64,000 nt of DNA from Clostridia bacterium (GCA_017560255.1 JAFYOI010000055.1:62001-126000), one strand, 5' to 3'; shown: positions 53,739 through 63,030, numbered from the stretch's first letter. Notes: generated by a model not told the origin, from the sequence alone. Translations and numbers: made by a program.

Positions 53739-55798
53739 AATTGGCGGAAACTGCTGGCTTTTGTTTTGGTGTAAACAGAGCAGTTGAATTGGTTGAGAAT
53801 CTGCTTAATGATGGGAATAAAGTTTACACTCTTGGCCCGATCATACATAATCCGCAATTTGTTGAAAGCCTTTCACAAAGAGGAGCGGTAATAATCGACG
53901 CTCCCTTGCAGGCAGCAAATGACGGTGTTGTTGTTTTACGCTCACACGGTGTTACAAAAAGTATCAAGGAAGAAATTCAAAGACTTTCTTTGAATTTTGT
54001 TGATGCTACTTGTCCTTTTGTTGAAAAAATACATAATATTGTTCGCGAAAATTCAAGCGAAGATAACGTTGTTTTTATAGCGGGTGATAAAAATCATCCC
54101 GAAGTTCAGGGCATCCGTAGCTATGCAAAGGGTAAATCCTATGTTTTTAAAAACGCTGACGAGCTGATAACACTTTGCTCAGATGAGGAAAAAAATAGCG
54201 AAAAGGAAAAAATCTTTGTAGCACAGACCACTTTTAACACAAAAGAGTGGAAAAAATGCAAAAAAAATATAAATTTGCTGTATACAAATGCAAAAATATT
54301 TGATACAATATGTATTGCGACTGAAAAAAGGCAAAAAGAAGCGATTGAACTTTCCAAAAAATCTGATATAATGATTGTTATTGGCGGAAAGAAAAGTTCA
54401 AACACAGCAAAGTTGCGCAGTGTGTGCGCGGATAATTGCCCGTCGTATTTAATTGAAACGGCATCGGAACTAAAAAATATTGATTTTTCCGGTGTTAAAT
54501 CAGTTGGTTTTACCGCAGGGGCATCAACCCCTGATGGAATAATTAAGGAGGTACTTAAAACTATGTCTGAAATTCAGAACGAAAAAACGGAGCTTGTGAA
54601 CGAGGAATTGACCGACAAGTGCGAAAAAGTCACGGAGGAGGTCGCTTCGCAGAAGCCCGTTGCAGATGTAGCGGAAGAGGCTCCGACGAAGTCTTTTGAC
54701 GAAATGACCTTTGAAGAGGCACTTGAGGCATCCCTCAAAAATATGTCCTCTGACCAGAAGGTTAAGGGCATCGTTGTGGGCGTAACACCCACAGAGGTAC
54801 AGGTTGATATCGGCAGAAAGCAGGCTGGATTTGTTCCTTATGATGAGTTCACCGCTACACCGAACGTTAACCTCAAAGAGGCTGTAAAGATCGGCGATGA
54901 ACTTGACCTTATCATCATGAGAACGAACGATCAGGAGGGCACAATGATGCTTTCCAAGCGTCGTTTTGATGCAATCAAGTGCTGGGACGATATTACAAAG
55001 GCCGTTGAGGAAAACACTGTATTCGAAGGCGTTGTTACAGACATCATCCGTGGTGGTGTTCTTGTTGCAACAAACGACTGTGTAAAGGTATTCGTTCCTG
55101 CTTCTCTCGCAACAGCAAGCAGAAACGATAACATCGAGGATCTTAAGGGCAAGAGCGTTAAGTTCAAGATTATCGAAGTAAACCGTCAGAGAAAACGTGC
55201 GGTAGGTTCTATCAAAGCAACTCTTTCCGAGGAGCGCAAGAAGAATCGTGAACTCTTCTGGGCAAATATTCAGGAGGGACAGGTTTTCACAGGTATGGTT
55301 AAGTCCATCACTGCTTACGGCGCATTTGTTGATCTTGGCGGCGTTGATGGTATGGTTCACGTATCCGAACTCTCTTGGAACAGAATCAAGCATCCGTCCG
55401 AGATTGTAAAGGTTGGCGATTACATTGAGGTAACCGTTAAGGCTATCGACAGAGAGAAGAAGACAGTTTCTCTCGGCTACCGCAAGGATGCAGATAATCC
55501 GTGGGTTATCCTCAAGGATAAGTATCAGGTTGGCGACGTTGCAAAGGTTAAGATTGTTGGTATGACAGCATTCGGTGCTTTCGCAAGCCTTATCGATGGA
55601 ATTGACGGTCTTATCCACATTTCTCAGATCACAAACCGCAGAATCGACAAGCCGCAGGATGTTCTTTCTGTTGGTGATGAGGTTGAAGCAAAGATCACTG
55701 AGATTGATTATGACAGAAAGCGCGTTAGCCTTTCTATCAGAGCGCTTATCGAACCTGAGACCGTTGCTGAGGAAGCACCGGCTGAGGATGCTGAATAA
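53729..55798 (+). CDS. ispH: IspH-ribosomal protein S1 fusion (HMBPP reductase / S1)
   Basis: 689 aa from a TTG at 53729, which has GGAGG 7 bases upstream and gives the typical IspH opening MQIKLAETAGFCFGVNRAV; a GTG at 53714 would overlap that site. IspH (~1-278) has its three cluster cysteines in GFCFGV, DATCPFV and DTICIAT and the SxN motif SSNTAKL; it makes IPP/DMAPP in the MEP pathway. The S1 part (~290-689) has four S1 RNA-binding repeats, e.g. TGMVKSITAYGAFVDLGG, and an acidic tail. The fusion is known in Clostridia. A strong internal ribosome-binding site at the junction may give separate S1 (~411 aa). Confidence 0.95.
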   Translation: MQIKLAETAGFCFGVNRAVELVENLLNDGNKVYTLGPIIHNPQFVESLSQRGAVIIDAPLQAANDGVVVLRSHGVTKSIKEEIQRLSLNFVDATCPFVEKIHNIVRENSSEDNVVFIAGDKNHPEVQGIRSYAKGKSYVFKNADELITLCSDEEKNSEKEKIFVAQTTFNTKEWKKCKKNINLLYTNAKIFDTICIATEKRQKEAIELSKKSDIMIVIGGKKSSNTAKLRSVCADNCPSYLIETASELKNIDFSGVKSVGFTAGASTPDGIIKEVLKTMSEIQNEKTELVNEELTDKCEKVTEEVASQKPVADVAEEAPTKSFDEMTFEEALEASLKNMSSDQKVKGIVVGVTPTEVQVDIGRKQAGFVPYDEFTATPNVNLKEAVKIGDELDLIIMRTNDQEGTMMLSKRRFDAIKCWDDITKAVEENTVFEGVVTDIIRGGVLVATNDCVKVFVPASLATASRNDNIEDLKGKSVKFKIIEVNRQRKRAVGSIKATLSEERKKNRELFWANIQEGQVFTGMVKSITAYGAFVDLGGVDGMVHVSELSWNRIKHPSEIVKVGDYIEVTVKAIDREKKTVSLGYRKDADNPWVILKDKYQVGDVAKVKIVGMTAFGAFASLIDGIDGLIHISQITNRRIDKPQDVLSVGDEVEAKITEIDYDRKRVSLSIRALIEPETVAEEAPAEDAE
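54545..54565 (+). promoter_or_regulatory. rpsA: Internal Shine-Dalgarno site and ATG for a separate S1 protein
   Basis: AAGGAGGT (54545-54552), a perfect anti-SD match, then 10 bases, then in-frame ATG at 54563, whose product would begin MSEIQNEKTEL and run to 55798 as a normal-length S1 (411 aa). IspH homology ends just before this ATG (STPDGIIKEVLKT). Confidence 0.7.
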
Positions 55799-55837
55799 TT
55801 CAGTATTTCGCGCTTAAAATTTATTTATGTTTTATGA

Positions 55838-55874
55838 AATCTTGGGCGGGTTAACCTATCCGTCCAAGATTTTG
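55838..55874 (+). terminator. Terminator after ispH-rpsA
   Basis: AATCTTGGGCGG/CCGTCCAAGATT stem with a short T tract (TTTTG). It separates S1 from lepB. Confidence 0.65.
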
Positions 55875-55919
55875 TAAATATAGGCATCGGTAAAATTTTC
55901 TGCAGGAGGAAGAATATTT

Positions 55920-56453
55920 ATGAAAACATCAGGAAAAACCAAGAGTTTTCTTTACGAACTTTCTGACGTGTTTGCGGTTGCAATGTTGATTATTCTTATT
56001 GTTACGGCATTCTTTATAAGAGTAATAAATGTAAGCGGTACTTCAATGGAACCAACTCTTCATGAGGCTGACCGTTTGGTGCTTTCTTCTTTCTGTTTCA
56101 CTCCCGAAAGGGGAGATATCATCGTTTCATCACAGCCCAATTCGAAAGAACGTTTGCTTATTAAGCGTATTGTTGCTGTTGAGGGTGATACGATTGATAT
56201 TAATTGGAGCACAGGTGACGTTTCTATTAACGGTGTAGTCATTGATGAGGAATTTGTCAGTGATACTTATTTCAATACTTTTTGTGACCATAAAAATGAC
56301 TTTCCTTTAACCGTCCCGGAGGGTTATTCGTTCGTAATGGGTGACAACCGTCTTGTTTCGTGGGACAGCAGATATAAAGAAGTTGGTTTGATAAGAAACG
56401 ATTACATTATGGGTAGTGTTTCACTCAGATTAAACGACTTTAAAAGTTTTTAA
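55920..56453 (+). CDS. lepB: Signal peptidase I
   Basis: 177 aa, Gram-positive SipS-type with one N-terminal membrane helix (~18-37). Catalytic Ser in SGTSMEPTL (~41) and Lys in IKRIVAVEGD (~81), plus box E MGDNRLVSWDSR. It cleaves type I signal peptides, which would include those of the giant secreted proteins here. GCAGGAGGAAG precedes the ATG. In the last box SWDSR replaces the usual SxDSR spacing normally. Confidence 0.93.
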   Translation: MKTSGKTKSFLYELSDVFAVAMLIILIVTAFFIRVINVSGTSMEPTLHEADRLVLSSFCFTPERGDIIVSSQPNSKERLLIKRIVAVEGDTIDINWSTGDVSINGVVIDEEFVSDTYFNTFCDHKNDFPLTVPEGYSFVMGDNRLVSWDSRYKEVGLIRNDYIMGSVSLRLNDFKSF

Positions 56454-56517
56454 TTTTTGAATAGTACGATTTTATAGCAAATACTATAAAACAGAATATA
56501 AATCAGTTGGTTGTTTT

Positions 56518-56565
56518 AAAAGCACTTTTATCTTTAAATAAAAATTGAGAAAAAGTGCTTTTACT
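56518..56565 (+). terminator. Terminator after lepB
   Basis: AAAAGCACTTTT (56518-56529) and AAAAGTGCTTTT (56551-56562) form a 12-bp stem. Confidence 0.75.
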
Positions 56566-56600
56566 ATTTATAAACAAACCAATATGTGAGGTGTGCTGAT

Positions 56601-57161
56601 ATGGAAAAGTATAATAATGTGTTAATTTTTTATAAAGAGTTCATAAAAATTGAACAGATTATGAGAAAAGGCTGGATAATATCCAATGTTCCTGCTGAAA
56701 GACTTGAATCCGTTGGTGACCATACTTTACAACTTATAATGTTAGCGAGCGTTATTACAAAAGAATTTGGTATATCGTTTGATAATAAAAAACTTATTGA
56801 TATGTTGTTGATGCACGATATTGGTGAAATAGTGATTGGTGATATATCCGACACAGAAGTTGATGTGCATGATAAAAAATCAAAAGAGGCTGCCGCAGTA
56901 AAATCACTTTTGAGTAATCTCAGTGCTGAAAATGCAGAGTATTATTATGCTTTGTGGGCTGAATTAAAAGCCCGTGATACCGAAATGGCAAAGTTTGCGT
57001 ATATGCTTGACAAAATTGATGCCGTAATTAAATCAAGAATATATGAGGATGAATATAACGTTGACGGTCTTTTTGATGAGTTTGTAACCTTTCAAAGAAC
57101 AAAAGGAACGTTTGACAACGGTGTTTTAGAGGATTTTTTCAGTTATTTAACAAATGAATAG
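56601..57161 (+). CDS. HD-domain hydrolase (YfbR/HDDC2-like nucleotidase)
   Basis: 186 aa from the ATG at 56601 (GAGGTG 7 bases upstream; a GTG five codons earlier overlaps it). Metal-binding HD residues: His in SVGDHTLQL, HD in LLMHDIGEIVIGD, and Asp in YMLDKIDAVI. The segment RKGWIISNVPAERLESVGDH is typical of HDDC2/YfbR-type 5'-deoxynucleotidases. Likely a cytoplasmic nucleotide monophosphatase; precise substrate not deducible. It starts a run of closely spaced genes reaching thrC. Confidence 0.85.
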   Translation: MEKYNNVLIFYKEFIKIEQIMRKGWIISNVPAERLESVGDHTLQLIMLASVITKEFGISFDNKKLIDMLLMHDIGEIVIGDISDTEVDVHDKKSKEAAAVKSLLSNLSAENAEYYYALWAELKARDTEMAKFAYMLDKIDAVIKSRIYEDEYNVDGLFDEFVTFQRTKGTFDNGVLEDFFSYLTNE

Positions 57162-57176
57162 GAAGTATTTTATAAA

Positions 57177-57659
57177 ATGAAGAAATATTATCTGATTTTT
57201 AAATTAACATTTATATTTGATGTTTTGTTTGCATTTGCGTGGCTGGATTTTTCCGCTGCACTCTGGGCTGATTGGGCTGTAATATTATGTATACCTGCTT
57301 TGATATATCAATTGGTCTATCTGTTTATACTAAGGAAAAAGGATAATAAAAAGTTTTTTGAGATATTGCTGATGATTATCCTGTTCTTTATCACGTCGTT
57401 AAGTGTGTTTTTATTTACTTGTTGTGTAGATACATATATAAACGGATATACTCCACATGACATTTTGGGTCACAAAACCGGTGATACAATTTACGGTATG
57501 CAGGCGATTTCAAGAAGTCTTGAGTGCGTGTTAGCAATTGCTTATATGATAGCTAACGCATTGATTTTAATTATTTATCATTTTATTGTTATATTGTTGA
57601 AAAAAAGAAAAGCAAGGAGTGTTGACAATGGGAATGGAAAAAGGATTCGAAAAGGGTAA
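57177..57659 (+). CDS. Hypothetical membrane protein, 160 aa
   Basis: Four hydrophobic segments (~7-25, 32-52, 62-84, 113-140) and a basic C-terminal tail. No family recognised. The ribosome-binding site is weak (AGGAAG about 11 bases upstream). Its end overlaps rbgA by 32 bases, and the rbgA AAGGAG site lies within its last codons, so translation is coupled. Confidence 0.7.
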   Translation: MKKYYLIFKLTFIFDVLFAFAWLDFSAALWADWAVILCIPALIYQLVYLFILRKKDNKKFFEILLMIILFFITSLSVFLFTCCVDTYINGYTPHDILGHKTGDTIYGMQAISRSLECVLAIAYMIANALILIIYHFIVILLKKRKARSVDNGNGKRIRKG

Positions 57660-58500
57660 TATCAACTGGTTTCCCGGTCATATGGCAAAAACAAGACGAC
57701 AGATTAAAGAAAGTCTTAAACTTGTTGATGCCGTTGTAGAAATTATTGATTCAAGAATTCCCGTCAGCAGTCGAAACCCCGAAATTGATGCGCTTGTTTC
57801 AAAGAAACCGAGAATAATTCTTCTTAATAAGTGTGACGTTTCAGATGAAAAGCTTACAAAGCAGTGGATTTCATATTTTGAAGGACAAAATATGACGGCG
57901 CTTGCCGTTGATTGCAGAAGTGGTAGGGGGCTTTCAAGTTTTTTGCCAACTGTAAGACAAGTGCTTGCAGAAAAGATACGAATAAATATCGAAAAGGGCA
58001 TGAAAGGCAAACCTCTTCGCCTGATGATTGTGGGTATTCCTAACACGGGAAAATCTTCATTTATCAACCGAATGGCAAAGAAAAATCGTGCTCAGGTTGC
58101 TGACCGCCCCGGTGTAACGCGCCAAAATCAATGGTTTGCAATTGGTGACGGAATCGAACTTCTTGATACTCCCGGTGTCCTTTGGCCCAAGTTCGAAGAT
58201 CCCGAAGTTGGCAGAAATCTTGCATATACGGGCGCTATTAAAGATGAAATAATGGACATTGAAACGCTTGCGTATAATCTTTTGGAAGTGCTTGTTAAAG
58301 ATCATACGGATAAACTTGCAAAAAGATATGAAATCGCTGATATATCAGATAAATCTCCGCTTGATATAATGGATGAAATCGGGAAAAAAAGAGGTATGCT
58401 CCTGCGCGGGGGAGAAATTAATTACGAGCGTGTTTCTGTAATGCTTCTCGATGAATTCAGAGCGGGTACAATCGGAAAAATAACGCTTGAAAAACCTTAA
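57628..58500 (+). CDS. rbgA: Ribosome biogenesis GTPase YlqF/RbgA
   Basis: 290 aa from the ATG at 57628, with AAGGAG 8 bases upstream; a GTG at 57619 overlaps that site. Opening NINWFPGHMAKTRRQI is diagnostic. Circularly permuted GTPase order: G4 LNKCDV (~70), G5-like VDCRSG (~97), G1 GIPNTGKSSFINR (~135), G2/T PGVTRQ, G3 DTPGVLWPKF. C-terminal ANTAR-like helices. Needed for late 50S assembly. rnhB follows, as in many Firmicutes. Confidence 0.95.
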   Translation: MGMEKGFEKGNINWFPGHMAKTRRQIKESLKLVDAVVEIIDSRIPVSSRNPEIDALVSKKPRIILLNKCDVSDEKLTKQWISYFEGQNMTALAVDCRSGRGLSSFLPTVRQVLAEKIRINIEKGMKGKPLRLMIVGIPNTGKSSFINRMAKKNRAQVADRPGVTRQNQWFAIGDGIELLDTPGVLWPKFEDPEVGRNLAYTGAIKDEIMDIETLAYNLLEVLVKDHTDKLAKRYEIADISDKSPLDIMDEIGKKRGMLLRGGEINYERVSVMLLDEFRAGTIGKITLEKP

Positions 58501-58512
58501 AAGAGGTGCATT

Positions 58513-59115
58513 ATGAACTGGTTTGAATATGAACACAACGCCATAGCAAATGGATTTAATGTAGTATGCGGAGTCGATGAAGCGGGGAGAGGACCGCTTG
58601 CAGGACCTGTTTTTGCCGCCGCTGTTATATTACCCATTGATAAAACAATTGACGGCTTAGATGATTCAAAAAAACTCACTGAAAAGAAGAGAGATATTCT
58701 CTTTGATAAAATAATTGAAGAAGCAGTTGATTATTGTATTGCAAGTGTTGATGAAAAAACAATTGATGATATCAATATTCTTCAGGCTACTTTTCTTGCA
58801 ATGAGAAATGCAGTTAACGGACTTAAGGTAAAGCCCGATATTGCTCTTATTGACGGTAATCAATCTCCACATCTTTCTATTGCCGAAAAAACGATTATAA
58901 AAGGCGACAGTCTCAGCGCATCTATTGCCGCCGCATCTATTCTGGCAAAGGTTAGCAGGGACAGATTTCTGTTGGAACTTGACAAGGAATATCCGCAATA
59001 TTGCTTTGCAAAGCATAAGGGATATGGCACAAAACTTCATTATGAAATGCTTGATAAATACGGTGTTTCACCTGTACATAGATTGAGTTTTCTTAAAAAA
59101 TATCTTGGTAAATAA
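58513..59115 (+). CDS. rnhB: Ribonuclease HII
   Basis: 200 aa. Catalytic DEAGRGPLAGPV (Asp-Glu) near residue 22, ALIDGNQSP (third acidic residue) and the AAASILAKVSRDR region with the fourth. It removes RNA from RNA-DNA hybrids and single ribonucleotides from DNA. AAGAGGTG lies before the ATG. yraN starts two bases after its stop. Confidence 0.96.
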   Translation: MNWFEYEHNAIANGFNVVCGVDEAGRGPLAGPVFAAAVILPIDKTIDGLDDSKKLTEKKRDILFDKIIEEAVDYCIASVDEKTIDDINILQATFLAMRNAVNGLKVKPDIALIDGNQSPHLSIAEKTIIKGDSLSASIAAASILAKVSRDRFLLELDKEYPQYCFAKHKGYGTKLHYEMLDKYGVSPVHRLSFLKKYLGK

Positions 59116-59117
59116 TT

Positions 59118-59471
59118 ATGAGCAAAGATAAAATAGGTAAAATGGGTGAAATTGAATCAACCAGATTTTTTCGTGATAACGGCTATAAAATTCTTAACGT
59201 TAATTTCAGGACAAGATTTGGCGAAATTGATATAATTTGTACAAAGGGTAATTATATAATTTTTGCTGAGGTAAAAACGCGATGTGAAGACAGTATAGCA
59301 AAGCCGAGGGAGTTTGTTGATTATAATAAACAATCAAAGATTGTTAATACAGCGATGATATATCTGTCGTCAAATAAATTCAAGCTTCAACCTCGTTTTG
59401 ATGTTGTTGAGGTTGTCCACAGCAAAAGCGGAGTTAAAATTAACCATATTAAAAATGCATTTGGAGGATGA
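59118..59471 (+). CDS. yraN: YraN-family (UPF0102) endonuclease-like protein
   Basis: 117 aa. The nuclease-fold signature FGEIDIICTKGNYIIFAEVKTR contains the D-(x)n-ExK residues. It usually follows rnhB, as here, with a 2-base gap. Biochemical role is not settled; the family resembles Holliday-junction/restriction-type nucleases. Confidence 0.92.
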   Translation: MSKDKIGKMGEIESTRFFRDNGYKILNVNFRTRFGEIDIICTKGNYIIFAEVKTRCEDSIAKPREFVDYNKQSKIVNTAMIYLSSNKFKLQPRFDVVEVVHSKSGVKINHIKNAFGG

Positions 59472-59474
59472 AGT

Positions 59475-60404
59475 ATGCGTCTGTTTGATTTGCATTGTGA
59501 TACCATAACCGAGTGTTATTTAAGAGGATGCGGATTGAAAAATAATGATTTATCAATCTCTTTAGAAAAAGGAAAATATATTAAAAATTGGTGTCAGGTA
59601 TTTGCGCTATGGATGAAAAATGAGTACAGATGTCAGGCGGCGTGCGATTATTTTGACGGATTGTATAATTGCTTTTTGCAGGAAATAGATAAAAATAAGA
59701 ATATGGTATCGTTTTGTACAACATCCGATGACATTAAAAAAGCGATTGAGAATAACAAAATTGCTGCCATTTTATCTGTAGAGGGTGGAGCAGCAACTGC
59801 GGGTAAAATTGAACGACTTCGTTATATGTATGATTGCGGTGTACGCCTTATGACGCTGACGTGGAACGGACAGTGTGAGGTTGCATGCGGCAGTGACATT
59901 GAGGGCGGGCAGGGTATTACTCCGTTCGGTTTTGAAGTTATTAGAGAGATGGAAAATCTCAATATGATTATCGACGTTTCACATTTGAATGATATTGGTT
60001 TTTACGAGGTCGCAGAAAACACGACAAAACCTTTTATTGCGACCCATTCAAATTCCAGAACGATAAAAAATCATTATAGAAATTTAACCGATGATCAATT
60101 TAAAATAATTCGTGACAGAAAAGGTATTGTTGGACTTAATTTCTACGATGCTTTTCTTCCTGACAACCGTGAGAATGGTTGTGACGGTGCGTTCCGTAAT
60201 CTTTATCATTTTCTTGAATTAGGCGGAGAAGATGTCGTTGCAATTGGCGCTGATTTCGATGGTGCCACAATGTGTGATGATTTAAGCGGAATTGATAAAA
60301 TGGGTGCACTTTATGAGCATTTTCTCCGTATGGGAATATCGGAATCTAATGTTAAAAAGGTATTTTTTGATAACAGCATGGAGTTTTTTGCACGAGTTTT
60401 ATAA
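59475..60404 (+). CDS. Membrane dipeptidase (peptidase M19, renal-dipeptidase-like)
   Basis: 309 aa; three bases after yraN, with TTGGAGGATGA upstream. No signal peptide, so probably cytoplasmic despite the family name. Binuclear zinc site: LHCDTITE (His, Asp), Glu in LSVEGGA, DVSHLND (His), ATHSNSR (His) and IGADFDGA (Asp). Cleaves dipeptides, including those with D-residues; a role in peptide or cell-wall turnover is possible. Confidence 0.92.
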   Translation: MRLFDLHCDTITECYLRGCGLKNNDLSISLEKGKYIKNWCQVFALWMKNEYRCQAACDYFDGLYNCFLQEIDKNKNMVSFCTTSDDIKKAIENNKIAAILSVEGGAATAGKIERLRYMYDCGVRLMTLTWNGQCEVACGSDIEGGQGITPFGFEVIREMENLNMIIDVSHLNDIGFYEVAENTTKPFIATHSNSRTIKNHYRNLTDDQFKIIRDRKGIVGLNFYDAFLPDNRENGCDGAFRNLYHFLELGGEDVVAIGADFDGATMCDDLSGIDKMGALYEHFLRMGISESNVKKVFFDNSMEFFARVL

Positions 60405-60413
60405 ATTTTATTA

Positions 60414-60442
60414 TAGACAAGACGTGAAATATATGGTAAACT
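60414..60442 (+). promoter_or_regulatory. Candidate promoter of thrC
   Basis: TAGACA (60414-60419), 17-base spacer, TAAACT (60437-60442), 30 bases before the ATG. Confidence 0.5.
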
Positions 60443-60472
60443 GAAATTTAGATTTTTATAAGGGGTGTAACT

Positions 60473-61969
60473 ATGAATTACACAAGTACAAGAGACAATT
60501 CAATTTCTGTGTCTTCCGCACAGGCAATAACAATGGGACTTTCAAAAAACGGTGGCCTTTTTATTCCGACAGAAATCCCGGAAGTTACTATGGACGAAAT
60601 TAAAGATATGATTGGTATGTCATATATCGAGCGCGCTAAAAAAGTGCTTTCTTTATATTTGACAGATTTCACAGAGGACGAACTCAACTACTGTGTGAAC
60701 GGTGCTTATAACGGCACCTTTGCATCTAAGTCAGTCGCCCCCGTTGTTAATATTGATGAAACAATGAATATTCTTGAACTTTGGCACGGACCGACGTGTG
60801 CGTTCAAGGATATGGCGCTTCAGCTTCTTCCGTATTTGCTTACTGTTTCTGCTAAAAAGACGTCTGATGGAAAAACAATCGTAATTCTTGTTGCTACTTC
60901 CGGTGATACCGGAAAGGCAGCGCTTGAAGGATTTAAAGACGTTGAAAATACAAAAATCATTGTTTTCTATCCTGATGACGGTGTAAGTCCAATGCAGAAA
61001 TTCCAGATGATTACGCAGGAAGGTCAGAATGTTAACGTAAGCGCTATCAAAGGCAACTTTGACGATGCACAGAATGGCGTTAAGAAAATCTTCGGTGATG
61101 CCGCTATGGCGGAAAAACTCGCTGAGGCAAATATGATGTTTTCCAGCGCAAACTCAATCAACTGGGGTCGTCTTGTTCCTCAGATTGTTTATTATTTTTC
61201 TGCTTACTGTGATTTGATTAAGCAGGGCAGAATCGAGTTGGGTGAAAAGGTTAATTTTGTTGTACCTACCGGAAACTTCGGTAATATTCTTGCTGCTTAT
61301 TATGCAAAACTTATGGGTTTACCCGTAAATAAACTTATTTGTGCATCCAATAAAAACAAGGTTTTGACTGATTTTATCACAAACGGTATTTACAACAGAA
61401 ACAGAGAGTTCTTTACTACTAACTCTCCGTCAATGGATATTTTGATTTCCAGCAATCTTGAAAGACTTCTTTATCATCTCCAGGGTAATGATTCGGATAA
61501 GACTTCCGCTCTTATGAAGTCGCTTTCCGAAACAGGTACATACACTGTGGATGCCGACACTCTTGCAAAAATTAAAGAATTGTTTGAATGTGGTTTCTGT
61601 GATGATGAAGGAACAAATGCAACAATTAAAAATGTTTTTAATTCCAATAAATATCTTTGTGATACTCATACTGCTGTTGCAATTAGCGTATACGAGAATT
61701 ATCGTAAAGCAACCGGTGATAAAACTCCCACTGTTATCGATTCAACTGCAAGCCCGTATAAATTCTGCGCAAGCGTACTTGATGCAGTAAAAGGCGATTG
61801 CGGTGATGCTGATGAGTTTACAATGGTTGATGAATTGTCAGCGTATACAGGTGCTGCAATTCCTTCTCCGATTGCAAATCTTAAGGGTAAAACTCCCAGA
61901 TTTGATAAGAACATCTGCGGTAAAGATGAAATGGCAGGCACCGTACTTTCAATGCTTGGAATAAAATAA
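60473..61969 (+). CDS. thrC: Threonine synthase
   Basis: 498 aa, the longer (yeast/E. coli-type) form. It opens MNYTSTRDNSISVSSAQAI. The PLP lysine is in GPTCAFKDMALQLLPY (~112), the phosphate loop is VATSGDTGKAALEGF, and VPTGNFGNILAAYYAK lies mid-protein. Converts O-phosphohomoserine to threonine, the precursor of 2-oxobutyrate used by the IlvBN enzyme encoded at 13640. Own promoter and terminator. Confidence 0.96.
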   Translation: MNYTSTRDNSISVSSAQAITMGLSKNGGLFIPTEIPEVTMDEIKDMIGMSYIERAKKVLSLYLTDFTEDELNYCVNGAYNGTFASKSVAPVVNIDETMNILELWHGPTCAFKDMALQLLPYLLTVSAKKTSDGKTIVILVATSGDTGKAALEGFKDVENTKIIVFYPDDGVSPMQKFQMITQEGQNVNVSAIKGNFDDAQNGVKKIFGDAAMAEKLAEANMMFSSANSINWGRLVPQIVYYFSAYCDLIKQGRIELGEKVNFVVPTGNFGNILAAYYAKLMGLPVNKLICASNKNKVLTDFITNGIYNRNREFFTTNSPSMDILISSNLERLLYHLQGNDSDKTSALMKSLSETGTYTVDADTLAKIKELFECGFCDDEGTNATIKNVFNSNKYLCDTHTAVAISVYENYRKATGDKTPTVIDSTASPYKFCASVLDAVKGDCGDADEFTMVDELSAYTGAAIPSPIANLKGKTPRFDKNICGKDEMAGTVLSMLGIK

Positions 61970-61982
61970 GATAATAAAACAA

Positions 61983-62030
61983 CAGGGATCAACACAATGC
62001 GTAACATTGAGCTGTTCCCTGCATTTTCTT
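61983..62030 (+). terminator. Terminator of thrC
   Basis: A 17-position stem with three mismatches, from CAGGGA..CAATG to CATTG..TCCCTG, around a 5-base loop, followed by TTTTCTT. Confidence 0.72.
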
Positions 62031-62046
62031 GTATTAAAGTATTTTT

Positions 62047-62229
62047 TTATCTGTCACTCTTGCATTTGAACGTTGCGCAGATTGTTTCAGAAGAACTGGT
62101 TGCATTGTTTGTTCCGATAGCAATTCTGCCTGCATCACATATATTTCCTTCGCGATTGTAGATGCAGTGCTTAGCATCGCAACTTACGCCGTCAATCTTG
62201 CTTGAATTATATTTCTTATCCATATTCAC
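62047..62229 (-). CDS. DUF1540 cysteine-rich small protein
   Basis: 60 aa from a GTG at 62229 (GGGGTGA 7 bases upstream) or 58 aa from the ATG at 62223. The C-x4-C-x7-C...C-x4-C pattern (VSCDAKHC, GNICDAG, ICATFKC) is the DUF1540 domain, probably a small metal-binding fold, common in spore-forming Clostridia. The remaining upstream part of the frame is not needed. Divergent from the metallophosphoesterase gene 80 bases away. Confidence 0.85.
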   Translation of the reverse strand: MNMDKKYNSSKIDGVSCDAKHCIYNREGNICDAGRIAIGTNNATSSSETICATFKCKSDR

Positions 62230-62309
62230 CTTTGTTTCACCCCTTTTATTTTTATATTTTATTTTTTGCAAACAAGGGTAATAAAATTCGTTAGGGTGGT
62301 GAATTCTAT

Positions 62310-63002
62310 ATGTCAATTTTTGGTATTGCAGATACTCATTTATCGCTTTCTTGTAACAAGCCGATGGATATTTTTTCAGGTTGGGCTGATTACGAAAAAC
62401 GACTTGAAAAACATTGGAGAGATATTGTAAATCCCGAAGATATAGTTGTTATTGCGGGAGATATATCGTGGGCGATGTCCTTGGAAGAAGCAAAAGCGGA
62501 TTTTGAATTTTTGAATAATTTACCGGGTACAAAATTGATTTCAAAAGGTAACCACGATTATTGGTGGACAACAAAAAAGAAAATGGATGAGTTTCTCGTT
62601 GCAAATAATTTTGACACAATAAAATTTATTCATAACAATTCATATACAGTTGGTAATTTTTCAATTTGCGCAACAAGAGGTTGGTTTTTTGATTGTACGG
62701 AAGAAAATGACAAAAAAGTTCTCAATCGTGAAATAGGACGTTTGGTAGCATCTATTGAAGACGGTATAAAAGACGGAAAAGAACCTATCGTTTTTCTTCA
62801 TTATCCACCGATTTATGAAGAACAGATATGTGAGGGTATTTACAACGTGCTAGTTGAATACGGAATTAAGCGTTGTTATTATGGTCATTTGCATGGCCCA
62901 TCATGCAAAAGAGCGCTCAACGGGGTGTCTGACGGTATTAAATTTTCGTTAATTTCATGTGATTCCGTTGATTTTACCCCTGTTTTAATAGAAAAACTTT
63001 AA
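62310..63002 (+). CDS. Calcineurin-like metallophosphoesterase
   Basis: 230 aa, with AGGGTGGTG upstream. The five metal-binding blocks are present: DTHL, GDISWAM, GNHDYWW, LHYPP and YGHLHG. No signal peptide. The broader family hydrolyses phosphomono- or diesters; this small cytoplasmic type is widespread in Clostridia and unassigned. Confidence 0.9.
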   Translation: MSIFGIADTHLSLSCNKPMDIFSGWADYEKRLEKHWRDIVNPEDIVVIAGDISWAMSLEEAKADFEFLNNLPGTKLISKGNHDYWWTTKKKMDEFLVANNFDTIKFIHNNSYTVGNFSICATRGWFFDCTEENDKKVLNREIGRLVASIEDGIKDGKEPIVFLHYPPIYEEQICEGIYNVLVEYGIKRCYYGHLHGPSCKRALNGVSDGIKFSLISCDSVDFTPVLIEKL

Positions 63003-63030
63003 ATTTTGTTATTAAATCTAAAAAAATATA

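Noticed and set aside
54524-55618. 364-codon open frame on the minus strand
   Set aside because: It lies wholly opposite the conserved S1 coding region, has no ribosome-binding site and gives a Cys/Asn/Leu-rich product typical of antisense reading.
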